Source: Bacteroides sp. MSB163 (GTDB taxonomy: Bacteria; Bacteroidota; Bacteroidia; Bacteroidales; Bacteroidaceae). From it: DNA of 64,000 nucleotides. Below, in pieces: positions 8,843 through 17,188 of this stretch. Made by a program: the position numbers and the translations under genes. Location: contig NZ_CP143867.1 of assembly GCF_036416795.1 (NCBI RefSeq), positions 4,704,001-4,768,000 on the forward strand, read 5' to 3'. Position 1 is the stretch's first letter; every line of letters begins with the position of its first letter. The notes beneath the pieces were generated by a model, which saw only the letters and a program-made list of their open reading frames with translations, ran no database searches and was not told where the DNA came from.

Positions 8843-9604
8843 ATGGCACTGAGCAAAAACCGTATCAAATATATCCACTCGTTGGAGCTGAAGAAGAATC
8901 GTAAAACAGAAAAAGTCTTTCTGGCAGAGGGTCCTAAACTGGTAGGAGATTTGTTAGGACATTTTCCCTGCCGCTTTCTGGCAGCGACGCCCGAATGGTT
9001 ATCGCAACATCCCAAGCTTCCGGTAGAAGATGTTTCGGAAGTGTCTGATGAAGACCTTTCCCGTGCCAGCTTATTGAAAACTCCCCAGCAAGTACTTGCC
9101 GTATTCGAGCAGCCGGAATATGAAACAGATGCTTCTGTCATCAGCCATTCGCTATGTCTGGCTCTGGACGACGTACAAGATCCGGGAAATCTGGGTACTA
9201 TCATTCGCCTGGCAGACTGGTTTGGAATAGAGCATATCTTCTGTTCCCCGAACACCGTAGATGTATATAATCCAAAGACGATTCAAGCCACCATGGGAGG
9301 CATTGCTCGTGTGAAACTGCACTATACTCCCCTGCCCGACCTCATTCAAAGCCTGAAGGATATACCTGTTTACGGCACTTTCCTCGATGGAGAGAATATG
9401 TACACACAGAAATTATCATCCAACGGATTGATTGTGATGGGTAATGAAGGCAATGGAATCGGGAAAGAAGTGGAGCAACTTATTAACCGCAAACTTTATA
9501 TTCCCAATTATCCAGCAGAGAGGGAAACGTCCGAGTCACTGAATGTGGCAATTGCTACCGCAGTAGTCTGTGCCGAGTTCCGCCGACAGGCAGCATCGTT
9601 GTAA
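8843..9604 (+). CDS. TrmH/SpoU family RNA 2'-O-ribose methyltransferase
   Basis: A 253-residue SAM-dependent knotted methyltransferase acting on the ribose 2'-OH of rRNA or tRNA. The N-terminal substrate-binding domain (KNRIKYIHSLELKKNRKTEKVFLAEGPKLV) is followed by the SPOUT fold with its three motifs: LDDVQDPGNLGTIIRLADWFG (motif 1), GLIVMGNEGNGIGKEV (motif 2) and ETSESLNVAIATAVVCAEF (motif 3). It resembles RlmB-like enzymes, but the target nucleotide cannot be told from sequence. Its 3' end overlaps the convergent gene at 9555 by 50 bp. Confidence 0.88.
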   Translation: MALSKNRIKYIHSLELKKNRKTEKVFLAEGPKLVGDLLGHFPCRFLAATPEWLSQHPKLPVEDVSEVSDEDLSRASLLKTPQQVLAVFEQPEYETDASVISHSLCLALDDVQDPGNLGTIIRLADWFGIEHIFCSPNTVDVYNPKTIQATMGGIARVKLHYTPLPDLIQSLKDIPVYGTFLDGENMYTQKLSSNGLIVMGNEGNGIGKEVEQLINRKLYIPNYPAERETSESLNVAIATAVVCAEFRRQAASL

Positions 9605-9902
9605 AATCGAAAGGATAAAGTAGATAAGCACTTATTCCGGAAGGAAATGTTTCTTGGTAGAAAACTTCCGGAAGTTCCTCTAATACTTCATTTGATTTCT
9701 GAAATATACCGGAGTACCCTTTGGAAATATCTTCTTCATTATCCAATAAAGCAATGACTCCGGGAAACCATTCCACTCCTTCAATCTCTTCTGTCAAAGG
9801 AAAGGCGGATATGACTTGTCCTTCTTCCATCCCTACCACATATTGTTTGAGATAACCATGTCCGGGCAGAAAAATAAAGTGTGAAGCAAATCGTTTGATC
9901 AT
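9555..9902 (-). CDS. Conserved small hypothetical protein, last gene of the ileS operon
   Basis: A 115-residue soluble protein beginning MIKRFASHFIFLPGHGYLKQY. It has an alternating beta-strand pattern (KQYVVGMEEGQVISAFPLTEEIEGVEWFPGVIALL) suggestive of a small beta-sandwich or cap domain. It has no signal peptide and no catalytic motif I recognise. Its ATG overlaps the stop of the DUF4296 gene (TGATG), so it is translationally coupled as the fifth operon gene. Its 3' end overlaps the convergent methyltransferase gene by 50 bp. Function unknown. Confidence 0.65.
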   Translation of the reverse strand: MIKRFASHFIFLPGHGYLKQYVVGMEEGQVISAFPLTEEIEGVEWFPGVIALLDNEEDISKGYSGIFQKSNEVLEELPEVFYQETFPSGISAYLLYPFDFTTMLPVGGTRHRLLR

Positions 9903-10888
9903 CAGGGGTTATCTTTACGGATTTGAAGGCGTTCCGGCTTGTCCACCTTCTTCAGCGTAGGTTCCGAAGACGGACGAGGACGGGCAGCATCACGTCTGCG
10001 TGGATTGTCATTTATATTTTCTTCCACAGGTTTGAGTTCCTCCCTCTTGAGTTCCTGAGGTTCTATTTTCTCTGCCTTAACAGGATCTTTCTGAATAGAA
10101 TCATTCTTAGCAAACGACAGTGTATCCGTAGCATGATAACGCATCAGTGAAATGCGGTCGGTCAGCAATGTACGGGTAGCTTGTGCTGCGGGATAATAGA
10201 TATATCCACGTATTTCCCGAATTTCTCCCAGCGTATCAGCAAAGAGGGAAACCGTTTCCATCCCTGATTTGTATACTTTCTGAATATCGCTGATGATGCT
10301 GTCCTTATAGACAATCTGCATAGCCATGACGGGAGCATATAGGGAATCAGGCGTACCGTTATGGAAGCGGAAACGAACGTTCCATCGCAAAGTATCGCGG
10401 TCTTTAAAGTTGGTATCTGAGGGTAAAACAAAAGTAATCTTGTTGTCCATCGGCATACCTGTCAGCTGATAGATACGTTGCCATGCCCATACATCAATAC
10501 TATCACCCGGAAGACTTTCCTTCGGCTTATTGTCACGTATAGCGATTAAATTATTGACAACATCCCGCTCCGCTTTCAGCCTTGCGTTTACTTTCTCATA
10601 GATCTTGGTGAGTACTTCCGGATTACGCGTGAACCAAACCATTGAGGAATCAAATTCGGCTTGCGTAATTCCGTGCTTTTTAAACACCGATTCAATGTAC
10701 AACACCCTTTTATAGCCATCGGTATAAGGGACTTCTTCCCCCATAGCCTTTGCTATATGGTAGTCATAAAGCACATTTTCCATCTTAGCATCCGATAGAA
10801 CCACCTTCGGTCTTTTCACCTGACAGGCTGTCAAACAAGATGCTAACAGGAATATGCTAAACCATTGAATTCGACGCAGACCTTTCAT
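9902..10888 (-). CDS. DUF4296 domain lipoprotein
   Basis: A 328-residue lipoprotein (signal ending LTACQVKRP). The N-terminal DUF4296 helical domain runs over about residues 30-110 (MENVLYDYHIAKAM through YEKVNARLKAERD). A beta-rich central region follows, then a charged low-complexity tail (EPQELKREELKPVEEN onward, rich in Arg, Pro and Lys). It overlaps lspA by 4 nt (ATGA). The position directly after the lipoprotein signal peptidase is conserved in this group as I know it. Role unknown; an envelope function is inferred from the lipobox. Confidence 0.8.
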   Translation of the reverse strand: MKGLRRIQWFSIFLLASCLTACQVKRPKVVLSDAKMENVLYDYHIAKAMGEEVPYTDGYKRVLYIESVFKKHGITQAEFDSSMVWFTRNPEVLTKIYEKVNARLKAERDVVNNLIAIRDNKPKESLPGDSIDVWAWQRIYQLTGMPMDNKITFVLPSDTNFKDRDTLRWNVRFRFHNGTPDSLYAPVMAMQIVYKDSIISDIQKVYKSGMETVSLFADTLGEIREIRGYIYYPAAQATRTLLTDRISLMRYHATDTLSFAKNDSIQKDPVKAEKIEPQELKREELKPVEENINDNPRRRDAARPRPSSEPTLKKVDKPERLQIRKDNP

Positions 10889-11559
10889 GATTTCTTTATT
10901 GCATGATAAGAGTCATTCAAATATTTGCTGTAAAATAATAACAGGGCAATAATACCACAACTGATAGCGGCATCGGCAAGATTAAATATCGGGCTGAAGA
11001 ATATGAAATGATCCCCACCTACCAACGGCATCCATTGAGGCCAGTTCGTATCAATGATAGGGAAATAGAACATATCCACCACCTTTCCGTAGAACAAAGG
11101 AGCATATCCTCCGCCTTCCGGCAGGAATGAAGCTATCTGCGAATGCGTACTCTCATTGAACAACACACCGTAGAATACACTATCGATGATGTTACCCAAC
11201 GCTCCCGTAAGAATCAGAGATACGCATACGATATAGCCTGTCTTCAAGCCTTGCTTGATTATTCTCGTTAAATACCACCCTATCGCTCCTACGGCAACAA
11301 TACGGAACAAGGTAAGGAATAACTTACCGAATATCTCCATACCGAACGCCATACCGTTATTCTCGGTAAAGTAAATATAAAACCATGTAGGCGGTTCTGC
11401 ATCTACCATGCCCAGCTTCTCATAAAGCCATTTTATGGCGTTTTCGCTCTGATGCCAATACATGTGAGTCTTGACATAGATCTTGATTATCTGGTCAGCA
11501 ATTAATACCGAGAAAATAACGAGCAGCGCAATGCGACCTTTCGTGAGGTATTTGTTCAT
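10885..11559 (-). CDS. lspA: Lipoprotein signal peptidase (SPase II)
   Basis: Inner-membrane aspartyl protease that cleaves prolipoprotein signal peptides after lipidation. At 224 residues it is longer than the usual ~165 because of a periplasmic insert between helices (FLPEGGGYAPLFYGKVVDMFYF), a common Bacteroidota variation. The two catalytic aspartates are in GNIIDSVFYG and FNLADAAISCG. TENNGMAFGM is the conserved first periplasmic motif (NxGxAF). It lies 2 nt after dksA and overlaps the DUF4296 gene by 4 nt. It would process the many lipoproteins predicted in this window. Confidence 0.93.
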   Translation of the reverse strand: MNKYLTKGRIALLVIFSVLIADQIIKIYVKTHMYWHQSENAIKWLYEKLGMVDAEPPTWFYIYFTENNGMAFGMEIFGKLFLTLFRIVAVGAIGWYLTRIIKQGLKTGYIVCVSLILTGALGNIIDSVFYGVLFNESTHSQIASFLPEGGGYAPLFYGKVVDMFYFPIIDTNWPQWMPLVGGDHFIFFSPIFNLADAAISCGIIALLLFYSKYLNDSYHAIKKS

Positions 11560-11561
11560 CC

Positions 11562-11942
11562 TTACTTCTTACCGTTATTTTTGGCCTCAATGCTCAGTGT
11601 AGCATGGGGCACAGCGCGCAAACGTTCGGCAGGAATCAACTTACCTGTTTCACGGCAAATACCATACGTTTTATTCTCGATGCGTACCAGTGCGGCTTGC
11701 AAACCCTGGATAAACTTCAACTGACGTTGAGCCAGGCGTGTCGTTTCTTCTTTGGACAAGGTGTTGGCACCTTCTTCCAAAACTTTGTACGTAGGAGACG
11801 TATCGTCGGTATCATTACCATCGGCTCCGGTTAAACTGGCTTTCAGCAATTCGTAATCGCGTTGTGCCAATTCTAACTTCTCATTAATAATGGCGCGGAA
11901 TTCTTCCAATTCAGCATCCGAGTATCTTGTTTTTTCTGCCAT
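11562..11942 (-). CDS. dksA: TraR/DksA family transcription factor, zinc finger degenerate
   Basis: A 126-residue regulator with the DksA coiled-coil region (ELEEFRAIINEKLELAQRDYELLKA) and the C-terminal globular domain CRETGKLIPAERLRAVPHAT. Only one of the usual four zinc-ligand cysteines remains (Cys in YGICRETG). The fold is therefore probably held without zinc, as in other Bacteroidota members. DksA-type proteins bind the RNA polymerase secondary channel and, with ppGpp, tune transcription. Coupling between ileS and lspA is tight (28 and 2 nt gaps). Confidence 0.85.
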   Translation of the reverse strand: MAEKTRYSDAELEEFRAIINEKLELAQRDYELLKASLTGADGNDTDDTSPTYKVLEEGANTLSKEETTRLAQRQLKFIQGLQAALVRIENKTYGICRETGKLIPAERLRAVPHATLSIEAKNNGKK

Positions 11943-11970
11943 AACTTTACGTGTTAAATCGTTAGTATTA

Positions 11971-14900
11971 TTATTCTTTTACAACGCTTACGTACAGGGA
12001 GAAATCGTCAAAGTTAAGTTCCGTGCCGTTTTCCACCTCATCGGTCAGCGTCAGTGAGGTTCCTAAAACCTGGTTACAAATATAGTCTTTATATTCGTTT
12101 ACCGCATCATCTGTTTGCTGATTTTTTGATAATGTAATCTTTATTTTGTCCGTTATCTCCAAACCGCTTGATTTGCGGATATTCTGAATACGGTTAACCA
12201 GCTCACGGGCAACGCCTTCCTGGCGAAGTTCTTCTGTAACGGTTACATCCAGGGCAACAGTCAGCTTTCCTTCGTTGGCAACCAGCCATCCCGGAATGTC
12301 TTCACTGAAGATTTCTACGTCAGCGGCTTCCACAACCACATCCGCACCATCCAGTTGCAAAGTATAAGAACCGTTCTTTTCCAGTTCGGCGATAGCTTCC
12401 TGTGGCATTTCTGCTACAGCGGCAGCTACGGCTTTCATCTGTTTGCCGAATTTCGGTCCCATCTTCTTGAAGTCACATTTCACTTTCTTCACCAACACAC
12501 CGGCGGCACCGTCTACGAACTTGATATCCTTCACGTTCACTTCGCTCATGATAAGAGCTTTTACTGCTTCGATGTGGGCACGTTGTTCCTCGTCCACTAC
12601 CGGTATCATGATACATTGCAGCGGCTGGCGTACTTTGATGTTCACCTTGCGGCGCAAAGCCAATACCATAGAAGTTACGTCCTGTGCCATTTGCATACGG
12701 GCTTCCAGTTCTCTGTCTATCATTTCCTCGTTATATTCGGGGAATTTAGCCAGGTGTACGGATACCACGTTGTCGCGTCCTGTTGCGGTAACCAAGTCCA
12801 TATAGAGCTTGTCGGCATAGAACGGAGCGATGGGCGACATCAGTTTGGCAACGGTTTCCAGACAAGTGTACAGAGTCTGGTATGCAGATAACTTATCCTG
12901 CGTAAATTCACCACCCCAGAAACGTTTACGGTTCAGACGAACGTACCAGTTGGAGAGGTTGTCGTTTACGAAGTCGGATATCAGACGTCCGGCCTTTGTC
13001 GGCTCGTATTCGCTGTAGCAAGTATCCACTTCTTTCACCAGTGTATTCAGTACAGAGAGTATCCAACGGTCGATTTCAGGACGTTCAGCCATCGGCACGT
13101 CAGCTTCCTTGTATTCAAATCCGTCTACATTGGCGTAGAGGGAGAAGAAAGAATATGTATTATATAAGGTACCGAAGAATTTACGACGAACTTCCTCGAT
13201 GCCGTCTACGTCGAATTTCAGGTTATCCCACGGAGAAGAGTTGGTGATCATATACCAGCGCAAGGGGTCAGATCCGTATTTCTCGATAGTCGAAAAGGGA
13301 TCTACGCCATTGCCCAGACGTTTGGACATCTTGTTACCATTCTTATCAAGTACCAATCCGTTAGAGATAACAGCCTTGTAAGAGATGGTATCGAATACCA
13401 TTGAAGCGATTGCATGGAGTGTAAAGAACCAACCGCGAGTCTGATCCACACCTTCGGCGATAAAGTCGGCAGGGTAAACCTGATGGCTATCCAGCAGTTC
13501 TTTGTTCTCGAACGGATAGTGGATTTGTGCATACGGCATAGCTCCGGAATCGAACCATACGTCTATCAGGTCCGCTTCACGCTTCATGGGCTTGCCGTCT
13601 TTCGATACGAGGATGATGTCATCCACATACGGACGGTGCAAGTCTATCTTATCATAATTTTCTCCATTGTACTCTCCGGGTACGAAACCTTTATCCTTAT
13701 AAGGATTAGACTTCATGAATCCGGCAGCTACGGATTTCTCTATTTCATTATAAAGCTCTTCAACAGAACCGATGCAGATTTCCTCGCTATTGTCTTCCGT
13801 ACGCCAGATAGGCAGCGGAGTACCCCAGTAACGTGAACGGCTCAGATTCCAGTCATTCAGATTTTCCAGCCACTTGCCAAAACGTCCCGTACCAGTGCTT
13901 TCCGGTTTCCAGTTGATCGTCTTATTCAGCTCAATCATGCGGTCTTTGCAAGCGGTAGAGCGGATGAACCAGCTATCCAACGGATAATACAATACAGGTT
14001 TGTCCGTACGCCAGCAGTGCGGATAATTGTGCACATGCTTCTCTATCTTGAACGCCTGATTATTGGCTTTCATCATCATGCAGAGACTTACGTCCAGACT
14101 CTCGTCCTGATCTGTCAGATTCGGGTCGTAAGCATTCTTCACGAAACGACCTGCATATTCTTTATATAAGTCTACATTTACACGCTCTTTCACGAAGTTC
14201 TCATCCAGTTCGTCCAATTTATAGAACTTACCGGTCAGGTCCACCATCGGGCGGAGTTCACCTTTTTTATTGATGAGTTGCAAAGGCGGAACGCCGGCAA
14301 CTTTCGCTACCTGGGCATCGTCCGCACCGAATGTCGGAGCGATATGTACGATACCTGTACCATCTTCCGTAGTCACATAGTCACCTGAGATTACACGGAA
14401 TGCACCTTCACCCGGATTTACCCACGGTATCAGTTGCTCATATTCCATACCCACAAGGTCCGGACCTTTATACTCTCCTACAATTTTGAACGGTATCAGC
14501 TTATCTCCCGGTTTGTAATCTTCCAGAGCGATGTCTTCCGCTTTTTTATTGAAGTGTGTGTAGAGCAAAGCTTTGGCAAGTACAACGGTGATTTTTTCTC
14601 CGGTGTATCCATTGTAGCTTTGTACGGCTACATAATCTATCTTCGGACCTACACACAGTGCGGTATTTGAAGGCAATGTCCACGGAGTGGTGGTCCATGC
14701 AATGAAGTACGGAGTTCCCCACTCTGCCATTTCCGGCTTCGGGCTCTTCATCTTGAACTGTGCCACACAAGTCACATCCTTCACGTCGCGGTAGCAACCG
14801 GGCTGGTTCAATTCGTGTGAGCTCAGACCTGTTCCGGCAGCGGGAGAATACGGCTGTATGGTATATCCTTTATAAAGATACCCTTTCGTATAGAGTTGCT

Positions 14901-15396
14901 TCAACAGCCACCACAATGTTTCGATGTAGCGGTTGTCGTAGGTGATATAAGGATCGGTCATGTCTACCCAATACCCCATCTTGTGAGTCAAATCTTCCCA
15001 TTCTTTGGTGAATTTCATCACATCTTTGCGGCAGGCAGCGTTATAGTCGGCTACGGAGATTGTTTTACCGATATCTTCCTTGGTGATGCCCATTGCTTTT
15101 TCCACACCCAGTTCCACAGGAAGGCCGTGTGTGTCCCATCCGGCTTTACGTTTCACCAGGAAACCTTTCATGGTTTTGTAACGGCAGAAAATATCTTTGA
15201 TGGAGCGAGCCATAACGTGGTGAATGCCCGGCATACCGTTGGCAGAGGGCGGTCCTTCATAAAAAACGAAAGAAGGACAGCCTTCACGTTCTGTCATACT
15301 CTTGGCGAAAACCTGGTTCTCGTCCCATTTCCTCAACACTTCCGCGTTTACCTTTGAGAGGTCGAACTGCGAATATTCGGCAAACTTCTTACCCAT
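11971..15396 (-). CDS. ileS: Isoleucyl-tRNA synthetase
   Basis: A 1141-residue class I aminoacyl-tRNA synthetase that charges tRNA-Ile. The HIGH-like motif is in ANGMPGIHHVMARS near residue 60, and the KMSKS-like motif is NGNKMSKRLGN. The CP1 editing domain lies between, with GTGIVHIAPTFGADD. WYVRLNRKRFW begins the anticodon-binding region. A C-terminal extension includes ELVNRIQNIRKSSGLEITDKI, and there is no terminal zinc finger with four cysteines, typical of the long (eukaryote-like) IleS type. It is the first gene of a five-gene operon. A promoter and a leader hairpin lie just upstream. Confidence 0.96.
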   Translation of the reverse strand: MGKKFAEYSQFDLSKVNAEVLRKWDENQVFAKSMTEREGCPSFVFYEGPPSANGMPGIHHVMARSIKDIFCRYKTMKGFLVKRKAGWDTHGLPVELGVEKAMGITKEDIGKTISVADYNAACRKDVMKFTKEWEDLTHKMGYWVDMTDPYITYDNRYIETLWWLLKQLYTKGYLYKGYTIQPYSPAAGTGLSSHELNQPGCYRDVKDVTCVAQFKMKSPKPEMAEWGTPYFIAWTTTPWTLPSNTALCVGPKIDYVAVQSYNGYTGEKITVVLAKALLYTHFNKKAEDIALEDYKPGDKLIPFKIVGEYKGPDLVGMEYEQLIPWVNPGEGAFRVISGDYVTTEDGTGIVHIAPTFGADDAQVAKVAGVPPLQLINKKGELRPMVDLTGKFYKLDELDENFVKERVNVDLYKEYAGRFVKNAYDPNLTDQDESLDVSLCMMMKANNQAFKIEKHVHNYPHCWRTDKPVLYYPLDSWFIRSTACKDRMIELNKTINWKPESTGTGRFGKWLENLNDWNLSRSRYWGTPLPIWRTEDNSEEICIGSVEELYNEIEKSVAAGFMKSNPYKDKGFVPGEYNGENYDKIDLHRPYVDDIILVSKDGKPMKREADLIDVWFDSGAMPYAQIHYPFENKELLDSHQVYPADFIAEGVDQTRGWFFTLHAIASMVFDTISYKAVISNGLVLDKNGNKMSKRLGNGVDPFSTIEKYGSDPLRWYMITNSSPWDNLKFDVDGIEEVRRKFFGTLYNTYSFFSLYANVDGFEYKEADVPMAERPEIDRWILSVLNTLVKEVDTCYSEYEPTKAGRLISDFVNDNLSNWYVRLNRKRFWGGEFTQDKLSAYQTLYTCLETVAKLMSPIAPFYADKLYMDLVTATGRDNVVSVHLAKFPEYNEEMIDRELEARMQMAQDVTSMVLALRRKVNIKVRQPLQCIMIPVVDEEQRAHIEAVKALIMSEVNVKDIKFVDGAAGVLVKKVKCDFKKMGPKFGKQMKAVAAAVAEMPQEAIAELEKNGSYTLQLDGADVVVEAADVEIFSEDIPGWLVANEGKLTVALDVTVTEELRQEGVARELVNRIQNIRKSSGLEITDKIKITLSKNQQTDDAVNEYKDYICNQVLGTSLTLTDEVENGTELNFDDFSLYVSVVKE

Positions 15397-15432
15397 CTTA
15401 TTTGCAATTTAACTATTTACAATTTAACGATT

Positions 15433-15470
15433 AAGGAGGCTCTTTGAGACGTGCTAAAGCGACCCTCCTT
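15433..15470 (-). promoter_or_regulatory. Leader hairpin of the ileS operon
   Basis: On the minus strand AAGGAGG (15470-15464) pairs with CCTCCTT (15439-15433). Inside, CTTT pairs with AAAG across a short internal loop. It starts 13 nt downstream of the -7 element at 15490-15483, so it would form at the extreme 5' end of the mRNA. It is not followed by a T tract on the minus strand, so it is not a plain terminator. No T-box features (AG-bulge stem I, TGG specifier pairing) were recognised. Confidence 0.4.
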
Positions 15471-15482
15471 ATTTTAAGGGTG

Positions 15483-15490
15483 CAAAGTTA
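15483..15490 (-). promoter_or_regulatory. -7 promoter element for the ileS operon
   Basis: Reads TAACTTTG on the minus strand, matching TAnnTTTG, about 90 nt upstream of the ileS ATG. Confidence 0.55.
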
Positions 15491-15641
15491 CAAAAAAGTT
15501 AGAGAAAAGATATTATTGAATAAAAAAAAACATATCTAAATGGAATGCGGCTCTACAAAGAAGTGTTATTCACAAATCTTTTTGTTATTTTTGCCTGTCA
15601 TAATTGATTATTCACCCAAACAAAACATCAAAAATAATAGT

Positions 15642-16199
15642 ATGGACAAAGATCTAAAAAAGGTTGTGGTGCTTCTGGCACACCCCAACATGGAAAACTC
15701 ACAAGCCAATAAAGCCCTATTTGATGCCATAAAGGATATAGAAGATGTGGCTATATTTAATCTATACGAGATGTCAGAGCAAAATATTCTCAATATGGAT
15801 GCATGGAGCCGGATTATATCTCATGCCAATGCAGTGGTATATCAGTTCCCATTTTATTGGATGTCGGCACCGTCTTTATTAAAGAAATGGCAGGACGGGA
15901 TATTTACCTATTTGGCAAAAACTCCGGCAGTAGCCGGTAAGCCTTTGTTGGTGGCTACCACTACCGGTTCTGAATTTGATGCGTACCGAAGCGGAGGAAG
16001 AAACCGCTTCACGGTGGATGAACTTTTGCGTCCTTATCAGTGTGGTGCTGTGCATGCAGGAATGATATGGCAGACTCCTTTTGTGGTGTATGGTATGGGG
16101 ACACCCGATGCGGAAAAGAATATTGCCTTGGCAGCGGACCTTTATAAAAAACGGGTGATGGCACTTATCGGGAAAGATAAATCGGAAGATAGCTGGTAA
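15642..16199 (+). CDS. NAD(P)H-dependent FMN oxidoreductase (flavodoxin-like fold)
   Basis: A 185-residue quinone or azo-type reductase. It has the flavodoxin-like start KKVVVLLAHPNMENSQANKAL (phosphate-binding loop HPxxxxSxxN) and QFPFYWMSAPSLLKKWQDG, the FMN-contacting W-x-PP/S-x-K-W motif typical of the KefF/MdaB/NQO group. TTGSEFDAYRSGG follows. Start ATG 15642 was chosen because the flavodoxin fold begins there and the -7 like TATTTTTG at 15586-15593 lies upstream. It is transcribed away from ileS. The substrate is not predictable. Confidence 0.85.
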   Translation: MDKDLKKVVVLLAHPNMENSQANKALFDAIKDIEDVAIFNLYEMSEQNILNMDAWSRIISHANAVVYQFPFYWMSAPSLLKKWQDGIFTYLAKTPAVAGKPLLVATTTGSEFDAYRSGGRNRFTVDELLRPYQCGAVHAGMIWQTPFVVYGMGTPDAEKNIALAADLYKKRVMALIGKDKSEDSW

Positions 16200-16246
16200 A
16201 GTGTAAAGTATCGGTCGAAACACTTGATTTTGCTTTTACAATGTTG

Positions 16247-16301
16247 TATCTTTGTAAAAGTTTTAAGCTAAGTTTTATTATAAACCTAAACCCTTGGTGA
16301 A
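16247..16301 (+). promoter_or_regulatory. Promoter and leader, copy A of a sequence repeated at 48.6 kb
   Basis: TATCTTTG (16247-16254) is followed by a leader and the phrase TAAACCTAAACCCTTGG before an ATG at 16302. Promoter core, leader and first codons align with 48629-48700 at roughly three of four positions by eye. See the matching finding. Confidence 0.5.
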
Positions 16302-16415
16302 ATGGCAAAAGTTATTCTTTCTTTTTGGAGCACTTTTGGATGGTGCGTTAATTTGACAAATATTTCATCTAAGACAGACTGTCTACCGAATACCGATGGG
16401 CGGTTTATTCGATAA
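16302..16415 (+). CDS. Short ORF or gene remnant beginning MAKVILSF
   Basis: A 37-codon ORF (MAKVILSFWSTFGW onward) preceded by the repeated promoter/leader. The first eight residues match the short ORF at 48686 (MAKLILSF), after which the two diverge. It may be the remaining 5' end of a truncated gene or a leader peptide. No domain is recognised. A hairpin with a T-rich end follows at 16484-16521. Confidence 0.3.
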   Translation: MAKVILSFWSTFGWCVNLTNISSKTDCLPNTDGRFIR

Positions 16416-16483
16416 CAAATTAAATTGATTATAGTTATTTCAGACATTTCGTTTTGGAATAATAGTAAGCAAAAAAAGAAGAT

Positions 16484-16521
16484 AAGGTGGTATTTCCTCA
16501 CAAGGATTTGCCACTTTTTTT
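16484..16521 (+). terminator. Hairpin followed by a T tract, related to the one at 43.6 kb
   Basis: AAGGTGG pairs with CCACTT across TATTTCCTCACAAGGATTTG and is followed by seven T. The loop and stem resemble the terminator at 43624-43661 (GGCGGTATTTCCTCGTATGG), so this is a recurring terminator family. From here to about 16870 I see only AT-rich sequence with no convincing gene. Confidence 0.5.
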
Positions 16522-16869
16522 GTTGATATATATTCAACTTGGGGCTTAAAGTCCATTTCTGCGCTGTTAATAAACGTTGGATACGTTCTTAAAAAACGTT
16601 CCGGTTATTCTTTAAAAACGATGTTTGCGGTTATTAATGAGTTGTTTTAGATGTCATAATTCTGATTATTCTTGTTAGCTTAATTCATTCTCTTAAAAGA
16701 AGTCATTGAATTATGATATATTTTATTTTTAAAAAAACTCTTTTCTAAAGAATTGCAATGAAATTAAATATATGACAACCTCTTATTGCAGACTGATTTT
16801 TCACTATCTTCACGGAAAAGATAATACATTTAACAAGGTACAAGAGAATGTTCATACACAAGAAGTTTC

Positions 16870-17085
16870 ATAGCTTTAAATGGATTTTTTCTGCTCATAA
16901 ATACCCATTTAAGAGAATCCTACCGTGGATATGCTCCCGTAAAGCGATACGTTGGAGGGCTGGAGAAGGATATCTTCCTGTCCATACTGTAAAGTCCGTT
17001 TGCTGCTATCCCGATACCCAATTTCATATCACTCGAATAGAAAGGACCACCAATGACGCTGAAATTGAATTTCTTGTTTGATGTC
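16870..17085 (-). pseudogene. Relic of a second Omp85-like (D15) gene
   Basis: Translated on the minus strand, about 17077-16985 gives KKFNFSVIGGPFYSSDMKLG followed by IGIAANGLYSMD. This matches KKFDFSVIGGPHYSSDTKLG and LVAAGLYRTD of the intact gene at 2481-3668. After a frame change the match continues as QPSNVSLYGSISTVGF, against PPSNVSLYGDVSTVGF. It then decays into stops. Signal peptide, most of the barrel and the C-terminus are missing, so no product is expected. It abuts the 3' end of the LytTR regulator gene. Confidence 0.8.
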
Positions 17086-17188
17086 TATATGAACACACGA
17101 AAGGCAGTCCCAGTCAAAAAACGGGAACATCAGAACTGTAAATCATCAGATTACAGAAACAGGAAATAACTATGGTATGTCTGTAGAA

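Noticed and set aside
15433..15470. T-box riboswitch for ileS
   Set aside because: The leader is too short and lacks the specifier loop, AG bulge and the T-box sequence; Bacteroidota generally do not use T-boxes. Only a simple stem is claimed.
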